A DNA stretch of 64,000 nt, from contig CAVXWX010000001.1 of the NCBI GenBank assembly GCA_963765555.1, positions 1 through 64,000 of the forward strand, given 5' to 3'. This document shows, one piece after another, positions 26,743-35,603 of this stretch. Origin of the DNA: JL08 sp963765555. GTDB taxonomy: Bacteria > Pseudomonadota > Alphaproteobacteria > Rhodobacterales > Rhodobacteraceae. Each line of letters begins with the position of its first letter. The first letter of the stretch is position 1. The position numbers and the translations under genes were made by a program. Under the pieces are notes generated by a model. It ran no database searches, was not told where the DNA came from, and saw only the letters and a program-made list of their open reading frames with translations.

Positions 26743-27372
26743 ATGACTTCGAAAACGCCGAACCTGTCCAAAGCATACTCTCTGTCCTCTCCCGAGGATT
26801 CAAAACAGCTATATGCAGACTGGGCCGAAAGCTACGATCAGGATTTCGTCGGAGAGCACGGTTACATTCTGCATTTGCAGGTTGCGCAATATTTTGTCGC
26901 TTCAGGCGGGGCCGGCCCGGTTCTGGATGTCGGAGCAGGCACAGGTGTGTGCGGTGCTGCCTTGCGCGATTTGGGCATCCGCGAAATCGAAGCCACTGAT
27001 ATTTCCGCCGACATGCTGAAAGTGGCGGCCGCGAAAGATATTTATCGCAGCCTCTTTACAGCGGACATTCTGCAAGGGTTGCCGGTTGCGGACAACACCT
27101 ATGGCGGGATTGTCAGTTCGGGCACGTTTACAACCGGCCACGTAGGCCCACAGGCGATTGACGAACTTACACGCGTTGCAAAACCCGGTGGGCTGATCGC
27201 GCTTTCGATTAACGCCAAACACTTTGGTTCGGCGGGGTTTGCCGCCAAATTCGAGGCTCTAAATGGCAGTATTTACGATTTGTCGCTGACCAATGTGCGG
27301 ATTTACAAAACCACAACCAAGGGCGACCATAAGGATGATCAGGCCTTTGTTGCGCAGTTTCGAAAGGCCTAA
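26743..27372 (+). CDS. Class I SAM-dependent methyltransferase
   Basis: A 209-residue soluble methyltransferase. Motif I is VLDVGAGTGVCGAALRDLG, motif II/acidic residue EATDISADMLKVAA, the post-I region ADILQGLPVADNTYGGIVS and motif III AKPGGLIALSIN. The N terminus has DWAESYDQDF, typical of UbiE/DREV-type enzymes. The substrate cannot be inferred. ATG at 26743 gives MTSKTPNLSKAYSLSS; there is no clear ribosome site apart from AATAGGGCC. Its end overlaps the caiD-like gene tail to tail by four bases. Confidence 0.85.
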   Translation: MTSKTPNLSKAYSLSSPEDSKQLYADWAESYDQDFVGEHGYILHLQVAQYFVASGGAGPVLDVGAGTGVCGAALRDLGIREIEATDISADMLKVAAAKDIYRSLFTADILQGLPVADNTYGGIVSSGTFTTGHVGPQAIDELTRVAKPGGLIALSINAKHFGSAGFAAKFEALNGSIYDLSLTNVRIYKTTTKGDHKDDQAFVAQFRKA

Positions 27373-28148
27373 CGCCCTTTCCAGACCGGATCACGTTTTT
27401 CTGCAAAAGCACGCGCGCCTTCAAGCTGGTCTTCGGACGCGTAAAGCGTGTCGATAGATTGCAATTGGCGTTTTGTGATCCGGTTCATCGTGTCCTGAAA
27501 CTTGGAATCTTCTGCATCCCGCACAACTTCCTTGATTGCCGCGTAAACCAGTGGCGGCCCCGAGGCGAGAAGACGGGCAAGGTCCCATGCGCGAGTCATA
27601 AGCTGATCCGCGGGGATCACTTCGTTCACAAGGCCCCAATGGTGTGCTTCGGGCGCATCGAACCAGCGTCCGGTCAACAGCAATTCCATCGCAATGTGAT
27701 AGGGTATCCGCTTGGGCAATTTGACCGAGGCCGCGTCAGCAACCGTACCGGACCGGATTTCCGGCAATGCAAAGGTGGCGTGATCCGCCGCCAGAATGAT
27801 GTCTGCGCTTAGGGCCAATTCAAGCCCGCCACCGCAGGCAATGCCGTTGACTGCGGCAATCACCGGTTTGTTCATGTCCCGCAGCTCCTGCAATCCGCCA
27901 AACCCGCCAACGCCATAATCTCCGTCAACCGCATCACCGTCTGCCGCTGCCTTGAGATCCCAACCGGGACAGAAAAACTTGTCTCCCCCGCCGGTCAGAA
28001 TGGCCACTCGCAATTCCGGATTATCGCGAAACTTTGCGAATACGTCGCCCATTTCGCGCGATGTCAGCAAATCAATGGCATTGGCCTTTGGGCGGTCCAA
28101 AGTGACTTCAAGGATCGGACCTTCGGTTCTGGTTTTAACGGATGACAT
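27369..28148 (-). CDS. caiD: Crotonobetainyl-CoA hydratase (CaiD-like)
   Basis: An enoyl-CoA hydratase/isomerase-family enzyme of 259 residues. It shows strong CaiD character: LEVTLDRPKANAIDLLTSRE, the oxyanion loop FCPGWDLKAAADGDA, VNGIACGGGLELALSADIIL, and the CaiD-specific end AFAEKRDPVWKGR. CaiD hydrates crotonobetainyl-CoA to carnitinyl-CoA. It is last in an operon with an ADP-forming acyl-CoA synthetase directly upstream and an acyl-CoA dehydrogenase, which fits activation, dehydrogenation and hydration of a betaine such as gamma-butyrobetaine. Substrate assignment rests on sequence likeness, not on experiment. Confidence 0.82.
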   Translation of the reverse strand: MSSVKTRTEGPILEVTLDRPKANAIDLLTSREMGDVFAKFRDNPELRVAILTGGGDKFFCPGWDLKAAADGDAVDGDYGVGGFGGLQELRDMNKPVIAAVNGIACGGGLELALSADIILAADHATFALPEIRSGTVADAASVKLPKRIPYHIAMELLLTGRWFDAPEAHHWGLVNEVIPADQLMTRAWDLARLLASGPPLVYAAIKEVVRDAEDSKFQDTMNRITKRQLQSIDTLYASEDQLEGARAFAEKRDPVWKGR

Positions 28149-30164
28149 CTATATGGCCTTTCTAATCAGGGCATCGGCGGCAACGGCCCGCTGTGGCGTG
28201 CAAATCAACGGATTAACCTCAACCTCGCAAACCGTTTCGGCGTTTTCAACAACATAGGCTTGCATGGCCTGCACGGCTGCGCAAATCGCATTCATATCGG
28301 CAGCGGGTTTGCCCCGGAAACCGGTCAGCAAAGGATAGGTTTTTAACTGAGTTAGAGCCTGTTTAACCGCATCGTCCGAGGCCGGAACCATCAAAGATAC
28401 CGCATCCGACAGAATTTCCGTCATCGTCCCGCCGGCGGCCAAGGTCAGAACAAAACCGTGTGCCGGATCGCGGGTGACCCCGATAAGCAACTCTGCAACA
28501 CCCCCCGCGATCATTTCTTCGATCAGAAAGGTTTCGGTTGGCATCATCGCTGCGGCTGCGTGAATTTCGGCGGCTTTCAGGCCAACCCTGACTGCACCGA
28601 CATCGGATTTGTGCGCAATTCCGATCCCTTTCAGAACAAGGGGTTCCGGCATGACAGCCGCGATTTTTTCCGCGGCCTCGGCGCTTTCCGCAATATCCAT
28701 GAGCGGAATTGTCAGGCCGTGCCGCGCCAGTGCTGCTTTGGCTTCAACCTCGGTCAAAACCTTGCCTTCCCTGTCCTTGCCGGGAGGCAGCATGGGTTCT
28801 GGCGTCGGTGCGGCTTTTGGCGCGGCGGCTTCGGCTGCGGCGATTGTTTCACTTAAACCAAACATCGGGGTAACGCCGCCTGCAGCAAGTTGGGCGGCAA
28901 CGTCTTCGGGCATCAGCTCGGACAATGTGGCCACAACTGCCACAGGCCGCCCTGTCCGTTTTCTAACCTCAAGCGCCGCATCAGTTGCGCAGGTCCAGTC
29001 AGACGCATCCGTATGAGGATAGTCGACAATACTAAGCGTCAGCGCAATGCCAGGCCCCGCCATAGGGGCCCACGCATCCGCCATCGCAGCCGCATCGCGC
29101 CAGATGTAAGTGTGGTAATCCAACGGGTTTGCCAGAGCGACTCTTGGCCCCAAAGCCTTTTTTAGAGCCTGTTTTTGCTCCGACTCCAACGGAGGAAACA
29201 CAACATTCCGCCCATGTGCGGTATCAGCAGCCAGACTGGCCTCTCCGCCCGAGCAACTGATAGACGACAACTGGTTCGACGCCAGCCGCCCGTTGAAGTG
29301 AAGCAGCTTGAGTGTTTCCAGAAATGTCGGCAGATCATGCACCCGCGATATACCCAACCGGTCCAAAACAGCTTGCGCGCCTGCATCACTGCCCGCCAGT
29401 GATGCCGTATGGGATACGGCGGCTTTCTGCGCATGTTCCGACCGCCCGACTTTCAGCGCAATTACGGGAATGCCGCGTTCATAAGCGGTGCGTGCAAAAC
29501 GTTCCCACGCGGGAAGTGATCCAAACCCTTCGATGTGCACCCCGATTGCGGTGACCCTTGGATCATCCAGCAAACCGCAGGCGATATCGGCCTGAGATGT
29601 TTGGGCCATGTTTCCGCAGGTGACGGTGTAGGCGATGGGTAATCCGCGTTTCTGCATCGTCAGGTTGATGGCAATATTGGACGATTGGGTCAGAATGGCG
29701 ACGCCCCGATCGACCCGCGCGCATCCATGTTGGTCCGGCCACAACAAGGCGCCATCCAGCGCATTGATGAACCCGTAACAATTCGGGCCTAAAATGTGCA
29801 TGGGCCCGGCCGCGGCAACCAGTTCAGCCTGTAAATCGGTGCCGGTTTGATCTTCGGCGGCGGCTTCGGCAAATCCGGATGCAAAACAAACCGCGCCCCC
29901 CGCGCCCATGTCGCGCAATGTTTTTACGGTTGCGATTGTGGCCTCGCGGTTGATCCCGATAAAAACGGCATCAGGCGGCGCAGGAAGATCCGACAGCGTG
30001 GTAAATGCCTTGAGCCCGCCGAAAATACCGCCTTTGGGGTGCACTGGCCAAATGTCGCCTTTGAACCCCATCTTCTGCGACTGAATGATTACTTGCGCGC
30101 ACCACGCCCCGCCGCCAATCACCGCGATCGAGTTTGGCCGGAACAATCGTGACAGGCTAGACAT
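28149..30164 (-). CDS. ADP-forming acyl-CoA synthetase (acetate-CoA ligase family)
   Basis: A 671-residue NDP-forming ligase that makes an acyl-CoA with ATP going to ADP and phosphate. An N-terminal CoA-binding Rossmann domain (RPNSIAVIGGGAWCAQVIIQ) leads to the succinyl-CoA-synthetase-like domain with ILTQSSNIAINLTMQ and a phospho-His region, then a C-terminal ATP-grasp domain (RHGLTIPLMDIAES, PLVLKGIGIAHKSDVGAVRV, EEMIAGGVAELLIG). It starts at the second Met of the frame (MSSLSRLFRPNS) and ends directly at the start of the caiD-like gene. In this operon it likely activates the betaine or other short acid. Confidence 0.88.
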   Translation of the reverse strand: MSSLSRLFRPNSIAVIGGGAWCAQVIIQSQKMGFKGDIWPVHPKGGIFGGLKAFTTLSDLPAPPDAVFIGINREATIATVKTLRDMGAGGAVCFASGFAEAAAEDQTGTDLQAELVAAAGPMHILGPNCYGFINALDGALLWPDQHGCARVDRGVAILTQSSNIAINLTMQKRGLPIAYTVTCGNMAQTSQADIACGLLDDPRVTAIGVHIEGFGSLPAWERFARTAYERGIPVIALKVGRSEHAQKAAVSHTASLAGSDAGAQAVLDRLGISRVHDLPTFLETLKLLHFNGRLASNQLSSISCSGGEASLAADTAHGRNVVFPPLESEQKQALKKALGPRVALANPLDYHTYIWRDAAAMADAWAPMAGPGIALTLSIVDYPHTDASDWTCATDAALEVRKRTGRPVAVVATLSELMPEDVAAQLAAGGVTPMFGLSETIAAAEAAAPKAAPTPEPMLPPGKDREGKVLTEVEAKAALARHGLTIPLMDIAESAEAAEKIAAVMPEPLVLKGIGIAHKSDVGAVRVGLKAAEIHAAAAMMPTETFLIEEMIAGGVAELLIGVTRDPAHGFVLTLAAGGTMTEILSDAVSLMVPASDDAVKQALTQLKTYPLLTGFRGKPAADMNAICAAVQAMQAYVVENAETVCEVEVNPLICTPQRAVAADALIRKAI

Positions 30165-30233
30165 GATCGAAACCCCCATATTGGCAGGGGCGCGGATTTC
30201 TTCTGTTCCGCACTGCCCCCGTCCAAGGCATGT

Positions 30234-31394
30234 TTAAGCGCCCAGCGCCCGAAGCAATTCGCGACTGATGATGTGGCGCTGAATTTCCGACGTGCCGTCC
30301 CAGATACGTTCCACCCGTGCGTCGCGCCAGAACCGTTCCAGCGGATAATCATCCATCAGACCCATACCGCCGTGAATTTGTATTGCCGCATCTGTCACCC
30401 GCGCCAGCATTTCGCTGGCATAGAGCTTGGCGGACGCAATTTCGCGGTTGGCGGGCAGAGATTTGTCGAGCCGGTCAGCAGCGGCAAGGGTCAAAAGATC
30501 GGCGGCATCGATTTCGGTGATCATATCGGCAATCTGGAACGAAACGCCCTGGAACTTGCCGATTTTCTGCCCGAATTGTTCGCGGGTGGCCGCGTAATCC
30601 AGCGCATAGTCAAACACGCGTCGCGCGCGCCCGACCGACATTGTGGCAACGGTTATGCGCGTTGCATAAAGCCAGGTGTTCATCACGTCGAACCCGCCGT
30701 CCACGTCACCCAGAACCTGCGCATCCGGCAGGCGGCAGTCATCAAATTCCAGAATCATGTTCTTGTAACCGCGGTGACTGACCGATTTGTACCCGTCACG
30801 AATGGTGAACCCCGGTGTGCCCCGATCAACAAGAAATGCGGTTATGCGCTTTTTCGGCCCTTTTGGTGTCTGATCTTCGCCTGTTGCGATGAACACAATT
30901 ATAAAATCGGCATGGTCCGCGCCCGAGATGAAATGCTTGGTGCCGTTTACCACCCAGTCGCCGCCATCGCGCACTGCCGCACATTTCATGCCACGCACAT
31001 CCGATCCTGCCCCCGGTTCGGTCATGGCCAGTGCATCCATCCGTTCACCACGGATTGCGGGTGTCAGATAACGTTCGATCTGGTCACCCTTGCAGGCCAT
31101 CAGAATGTTCTGCGGGCGGCCGAAAAAATGGTTCAACGCCATTGATCCGCGGCCCAGTTCACGTTCGACCAGCGCAAATTCCATATGGTTCAGACCGGCA
31201 CAGCCCACGCTTTCCGGGAAATTGCAGGCATAAAACCCAAGCTCGATGGTCTTGCGCTTGATCTCGTCCGCAATTTCCTGAGGGACGTTGCCTGTCCGCT
31301 CGACAAGTTCCTCATGCGGGTAGATTTCCTTTTCCACGAAGGATCGCACCGTTGATGCAATCATTTCCTGTTCGTCTGTCAGCCCGTATTGCAT
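30234..31394 (-). CDS. Acyl-CoA dehydrogenase
   Basis: A 386-residue FAD-dependent acyl-CoA dehydrogenase. Family marks are ALAMTEPGAGSDVRGMKC, WVVNGTKHFISGADHAD, REQFGQKIGKFQGVSFQIAD, QIHGGMGLMDDYPLERFWRD and the catalytic-base region IWDGTSEIQRHIISRELL. It is the first gene of the operon, facing a GlxA-type regulator across a 78-base divergent promoter region. With the CaiD-like hydratase it suggests a gamma-butyrobetainyl-CoA dehydrogenase, but other short or branched acyl-CoAs are possible. Confidence 0.9.
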   Translation of the reverse strand: MQYGLTDEQEMIASTVRSFVEKEIYPHEELVERTGNVPQEIADEIKRKTIELGFYACNFPESVGCAGLNHMEFALVERELGRGSMALNHFFGRPQNILMACKGDQIERYLTPAIRGERMDALAMTEPGAGSDVRGMKCAAVRDGGDWVVNGTKHFISGADHADFIIVFIATGEDQTPKGPKKRITAFLVDRGTPGFTIRDGYKSVSHRGYKNMILEFDDCRLPDAQVLGDVDGGFDVMNTWLYATRITVATMSVGRARRVFDYALDYAATREQFGQKIGKFQGVSFQIADMITEIDAADLLTLAAADRLDKSLPANREIASAKLYASEMLARVTDAAIQIHGGMGLMDDYPLERFWRDARVERIWDGTSEIQRHIISRELLRALGA

Positions 31395-31472
31395 TGCATA
31401 AATCCCTTCGTCTTGCCGTGGATGAGGTTACGGGGATTGATTTTGGCTATCATGCTGAATTAGTCAGGTATC

Positions 31473-32420
31473 ATGCAAAGTTGGTCAAAAACTTCTTCGT
31501 TCAGTCAGCGTTACGGCCTGGTTCTGTATGACGGGTTTTCCAATCACTGTCTGGCCAACACGGTAGAGCCTTTGCGCGCGGCGAACATGTTGTCGGGGCG
31601 ACAATTGTATCAATGGGCGTTCTTGACGGTGAATGGTTTGCCCGCGACATCCTCAAGCGGGTTAGAGGTGCGCCCCCATATGCCGTTGAAAGACGCCGAA
31701 GGTGATATGCTTTTGGTCATGCCGTCTTACGGGTTTCGTAAACATGCAACATGGCAAAACCGGGCCGCACTGGGGTCCGCGGCAAAGCAGTTCAGGGATC
31801 TTGCTGCCTTGGATACCGGAAGCTGGCTGTTGGCGCATGCCGGATTGTTGTCGGGGCACCGCGCTACAATTCACTGGGAGGAACTGGGCGCTTTTGCCGA
31901 GGAGTTTTCCGACATCGACAGCGTTCGGGAACGGTTTGTCATCGATGGCAACAGGATCACCTGCAGCGGAGCGATGGCAGCCTTTGATCTGGTGATGTTC
32001 CTGATTGGCCGCGACCATGGGCAGGCCCTAGCGCTGGAAGTTGCGCAGCTTTTTATGTCGGGCCATCCGCAGGTCGCGATGCCGGTCGGACGCGGGCGCA
32101 GCCGTTCTGTTACCAATCGGGCCATTGCCTTGATGCAGGAACATGTCGAAGACCCGCTCTCTATCGCGGCCATCGCGTTTCGGATCGGGTGCACCCAAAA
32201 AACGCTTAAGTCACGCATGCGCACCGCAACAGGTGCCGCGCCACAACAAGTCTATCGGCGTATTCGTCTGATCGTCGCGCGAAAGCACGTGTTAGAGACT
32301 GTTTTGCCTGTTTCAGAGATTGCATTGCGCTGCGGTTATCAAGATGCAAGCGCGATGACGCGCGCGTTCAAGGCGGAATTCGGGACAACACCGCGCGCCC
32401 TTAGAATAGCCCTGACCTGA
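31473..32420 (+). CDS. GlxA-family AraC regulator, CdhR-like
   Basis: A 315-residue regulator with an N-terminal DJ-1/PfpI-like (amidotransferase-fold) sensor domain (YGLVLYDGFSNHCLANTVEP) without an evident catalytic Cys triad, and a C-terminal pair of AraC helix-turn-helix motifs (SIAAIAFRIGCTQKTLKSRM, SEIALRCGYQDASAMTRAF). It diverges from the acyl-CoA dehydrogenase operon, so it probably controls it. CdhR, the carnitine dehydrogenase regulator, has this architecture. One exact copy of AGAGACTGTTTT lies inside, at VLETVL. Confidence 0.87.
   Translation: MQSWSKTSSFSQRYGLVLYDGFSNHCLANTVEPLRAANMLSGRQLYQWAFLTVNGLPATSSSGLEVRPHMPLKDAEGDMLLVMPSYGFRKHATWQNRAALGSAAKQFRDLAALDTGSWLLAHAGLLSGHRATIHWEELGAFAEEFSDIDSVRERFVIDGNRITCSGAMAAFDLVMFLIGRDHGQALALEVAQLFMSGHPQVAMPVGRGRSRSVTNRAIALMQEHVEDPLSIAAIAFRIGCTQKTLKSRMRTATGAAPQQVYRRIRLIVARKHVLETVLPVSEIALRCGYQDASAMTRAFKAEFGTTPRALRIALT
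32294..32305 (+). repeat. AGAGACTGTTTT motif, copy 1
   Basis: Exact 12-mer inside the CdhR-like gene, in the sense orientation. It reads TTA GAG ACT GTT TT (Leu-Glu-Thr-Val-Leu) and includes a TTA codon, which is uncommon here. Confidence 0.8.
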
Positions 32421-32510
32421 TCATAGGGCTGTCGCCGATACACGCGCGATATTGCCCACATGGGTGCGGCTTGAGGGTTCGCGCGGGCAATGGATCGAAA
32501 TCGAACGTTC

Positions 32511-33266
32511 TCAGCTTGCGTAGTCCGATCCTTCTTGATCAAGGATTGCCTTTAGTTCGTCCAGATGGCGGCACGCTTGTCCGGGATAATCATCAAGTTC
32601 TTGCGCTGTTTTTTCCGCGATCTCATCCGGCAGTACCCGCAACGGCTGGCCGGTTTGCAGCGCGCGAATATATGTTTCGGCGGCACGTTCGAAATAATAG
32701 AGTCTGTTAAAGGTATCCGCTACGGACTCGCCGATGATCATGATGCCGTGATTGCCCATGATCATGACCTTGTGTTTGGGGTTGATCAAAAGCGCGGCGC
32801 ACCGTTCCCCTTCTTCTTCAAAGGCAAGGCCACCATATCCGTCATCAATCACATACCGGTTGAAAAATGTCGCGCAGTTCTGGTCAATCGGTGGCAGGCG
32901 GCTGTCTGCCAAAGATGCCAGAACTGTTGCATGTATAGAATGCACGTGCATCGCGCACCGGGCATGTGGGCAATGCCGGTGAAGCCCGCCATGCAGCCCC
33001 CACGCCGTCGGATCAGGCGCGTCCGGCCCCTTCAGGGTTTCGGGGTCGTTGGCGTCAACCACGATCAAGTCGCTGGCCTTGATCCGTGAAAAATGACGCT
33101 GGTTCGGGTTCATCAGGAAACGGGTGCCGTCATCGTTGATGGACAGGCTGAAATGGTTGGCGACGGCTTCGTGCAGATTGAGCCGCGCGGTCCAACGGAA
33201 CGCTGCTGCCAGATCGACGCGTTCCTGCCAGTGGTCCATATTGGGGCGTATCTGTGCAACTGTCAT
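32511..33266 (-). CDS. Class II aldolase/adducin-family protein
   Basis: A 251-residue zinc enzyme of the class II aldolase (fuculose/ribulose-phosphate) fold. The zinc ligands are in AMHVHSIHATVLASL and the C-terminal His in MIMGNHGIMIIGES; the phosphate/sugar loop reads ANHFSLSINDDGTRF. Stand-alone roseobacter members are often annotated as class II aldolases without a known substrate. ATG 33266 lies behind AAGAGAGAGAG. The VOC gene lies 37 bases upstream on the same strand, so they are likely co-transcribed. Confidence 0.85.
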   Translation of the reverse strand: MTVAQIRPNMDHWQERVDLAAAFRWTARLNLHEAVANHFSLSINDDGTRFLMNPNQRHFSRIKASDLIVVDANDPETLKGPDAPDPTAWGLHGGLHRHCPHARCAMHVHSIHATVLASLADSRLPPIDQNCATFFNRYVIDDGYGGLAFEEEGERCAALLINPKHKVMIMGNHGIMIIGESVADTFNRLYYFERAAETYIRALQTGQPLRVLPDEIAEKTAQELDDYPGQACRHLDELKAILDQEGSDYAS

Positions 33267-33303
33267 GGGCTCTCTCTCTTTTGGTTGTTCTGGCGAATGT
33301 CGG

Positions 33304-33741
33304 TCATTCCGGGGGCGTGTCGTCTTTTGGGCGGCTGGCCACCCAAGCATAGCCGTTTTCGCACAAAATATAGGTTTCCCGCAAACCGTGTGGTTTATCC
33401 GTCGGTTCTTGCAAAACCATAGCGCCAGCTGCGTGCGCCCTGACAGCGGCGGCATCCGGATCTGTATCGTAAAGCCGGATTTCAATGCCGCCACCTCGTG
33501 GCGGATTTTCGGGCAGCAAGCCTTGTAACGGGTTGCTGTGATATGTTCCATCCGAATGCAACTGGAACACCTGCGATCCATAGGTCACTATGGCAAAATC
33601 CACGGTGGATTGATGGCTTTTCATGCCAAAAACAGTCTCTAAAAAGGAACATTCTGCCAAGACGTCCCTGACCAGCAGGTTCAGCCCGATCCCCCGCAGC
33701 GAGGCGCCGAAAGCTTCGGCTGAAACGGTTTCGTAATCCAT
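33304..33741 (-). CDS. VOC (glyoxalase/dioxygenase) superfamily protein
   Basis: A 145-residue single-domain vicinal-oxygen-chelate protein with beta-alpha-beta-beta-beta repeats (GLNLLVRDVLAECSFLETVF, DFAIVTYGSQVFQLHSDG, GIEIRLYDTDPDAAAVRAHA). His and Glu metal ligands are plausible but not certain. It starts MDYETV at 33741 behind AAGGAGAG and shares a strand with the class II aldolase downstream; substrate unknown. A copy of AGAGACTGTTTT is in frame as LETVF. Confidence 0.75.
   Translation of the reverse strand: MDYETVSAEAFGASLRGIGLNLLVRDVLAECSFLETVFGMKSHQSTVDFAIVTYGSQVFQLHSDGTYHSNPLQGLLPENPPRGGGIEIRLYDTDPDAAAVRAHAAGAMVLQEPTDKPHGLRETYILCENGYAWVASRPKDDTPPE
33629..33640 (-). repeat. AGAGACTGTTTT motif, copy 2
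   Basis: Exact 12-mer on the minus strand inside the VOC gene, extended on both sides as TTTTTAGAGACTGTTTTT. It reads TTA GAG ACT GTT TTT in the gene frame, the same frame as copies 1 and 4. Confidence 0.8.
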
Positions 33742-33785
33742 CGGCACTCTCTCCTTATGGTTCAGCTTGATCATGCCCTTGGCGC

Positions 33786-35603
33786 ATGTCAACGTACCGC
33801 ATGAACGACACTACGCCACTTTCCTGGGCTGAAACAGCGCCCCGCCTTGTTGCGGTTGCAGCTGGACGCAGCAATGCCGATACCGTGATCCGGAACGGTA
33901 TCTGGGTCAACGTGCATACACGTGAATGTCTGCCCGGACATGATATTGCAATTGCGGAAGGGCGCATTGCCTATGTCGGGACGGATGCATCACATTGTAT
34001 CGGGCCAGACACGGACATTATTGACGCGGGCGGGCGCTATATGATCCCGGGCCTGTGCGATGCGCACATGCATATCGAAAGCGGTATGCTAACACCGGCT
34101 GAATTTGCGCGGGCCGTCATCCCGCATGGCACCACGTCGATGTTTACGGATCCTCATGAAATCGCCAATGTTCTGGGCCTTGAAGGGGTCCGCATGATGC
34201 ATGACGAGGCGTTGATGCAACCGATCAACATCTTTACGCAAATGCCGTCTTGCGCCCCGTCTGCGCCGGGGTTGGAAACGACAGGATTTGAAATATCGCC
34301 CGAAGATGTTGCCGAAGCCATGTCATGGCCCGGGATCATCGGTCTGGGCGAAATGATGAACTTTCCGGGTGTGATCAATGGCGACCCAAAGATGCTGGCC
34401 GAAATTGCGGCGACGCAAAGGGCCGGAAAAACTGTTGGCGGCCATTACGCATCGCCTGATTTAGGGTCGAATTTTGCCGCATATGTTGCGGGCGGGCCAG
34501 CGGACGATCACGAAGGCACATGCGAAGCGGATGCCATTGCGCGTGTGCGTCAGGGCATGCGCTCGATGATGCGGCTTGGTTCGGCGTGGTATGATGTGGA
34601 AAGACAGATTACCGCTGTGACGGAAAAGGGGCTGGATCCGCGTAATTTCATTCTGTGTACCGATGATTGCCATTCCGGCACTTTGGTGAACGAAGGGCAC
34701 ATGAACCGTGTTGTGCGTCACGCGATTGCCTGCGGTTGTGATCCTGTGGTTGCCTTGCAGATGGCAACGCTTAACACCGCCACACATTTCGGTCTGGAAC
34801 GTGAAATCGGGTCCATCACTCCGGGCCGGCGCGCTGATATTGTGTTGACCTCTGATTTGGCAACGCTGCCGATCGAACTTGTCATTGCGCGTGGTAAAAC
34901 AGTCTCTGAAAAGGGTAAGTGCGTCGTTGAATGCCCCCATTACCCGTGGCCCGACACCACGCGGGGTACCGTGCGCCTTGGTCACAGCCTGACGGACACA
35001 GATTTTGAAATTGCCGCGCCAAAGGGCGCGAACAGTGCCCGCGTCAATGTGATCGGTGTGGTTGAAAACCAGGCACCGACACAGGCGCTGGTCCGTGATC
35101 TGCCGGTTGATAACGGCCTGATCGAAGGGCAGGGCGACACATTCCAGATCGCGTTGGTTGAACGTCATCGCGCCACCGGCGGTGTTGTGAACGGGTTTGT
35201 GTCGGGGTTCGGATATACCGGCCGCATGGCCATGGCCTCGACCGTTGCACATGACAGCCATCACATGATCGTTGTTGGCACGGATCGTACGCAAATGGCG
35301 ATGGCGGCAAACCGTCTTGCCGACGTGGGTGGCGGCATTACTGTGTTCAAGGATGACGAGGAACTGGCACTGGTTGAATTGCCGATTGCCGGGTTGATGT
35401 CGGACAGCCCCGCACAAGAGGTTGCCGCAAAGGCGCAAGCGATGATGCAGGCGATGCAGACCTGCGGGTGCACGTTGAACAATGCCTATATGCAGCATTC
35501 CCTGTTGGCGTTGGTTGTGATCCCCGAATTGCGGATATCCGATCTGGGATTGGTCGATGTGACGCGGTTTGAAAAAATCGATCTGATCAGGACAGACAGA
35601 TGA
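33786..35603 (+). CDS. ade: Adenine deaminase
   Basis: A 605-residue amidohydrolase that turns adenine to hypoxanthine and ammonia with a binuclear metal centre. Motifs are present: YMIPGLCDAHMHIESGMLTP with the metal His pair and the ADE-typical IESGML, HGTTSMFTDPHEIANV, the Glu in GLGEMMNFPG, VGGHYASPDL, and CTDDCHSGTLVNEGHM. The C-terminal half has FVSGFGYTGRMAMAST and the end domain. The stop overlaps the amn start (ATGA). Together with amn it turns AMP into hypoxanthine and ribose 5-phosphate. Confidence 0.96.
   Translation: MSTYRMNDTTPLSWAETAPRLVAVAAGRSNADTVIRNGIWVNVHTRECLPGHDIAIAEGRIAYVGTDASHCIGPDTDIIDAGGRYMIPGLCDAHMHIESGMLTPAEFARAVIPHGTTSMFTDPHEIANVLGLEGVRMMHDEALMQPINIFTQMPSCAPSAPGLETTGFEISPEDVAEAMSWPGIIGLGEMMNFPGVINGDPKMLAEIAATQRAGKTVGGHYASPDLGSNFAAYVAGGPADDHEGTCEADAIARVRQGMRSMMRLGSAWYDVERQITAVTEKGLDPRNFILCTDDCHSGTLVNEGHMNRVVRHAIACGCDPVVALQMATLNTATHFGLEREIGSITPGRRADIVLTSDLATLPIELVIARGKTVSEKGKCVVECPHYPWPDTTRGTVRLGHSLTDTDFEIAAPKGANSARVNVIGVVENQAPTQALVRDLPVDNGLIEGQGDTFQIALVERHRATGGVVNGFVSGFGYTGRMAMASTVAHDSHHMIVVGTDRTQMAMAANRLADVGGGITVFKDDEELALVELPIAGLMSDSPAQEVAAKAQAMMQAMQTCGCTLNNAYMQHSLLALVVIPELRISDLGLVDVTRFEKIDLIRTDR
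34896..34907 (-). repeat. AGAGACTGTTTT motif, copy 3
   Basis: Exact 12-mer on the minus strand within ade, antisense to the gene; in ade it encodes Lys-Thr-Val-Ser-Glu. Shows the repeat is not tied to one peptide. Confidence 0.8.
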
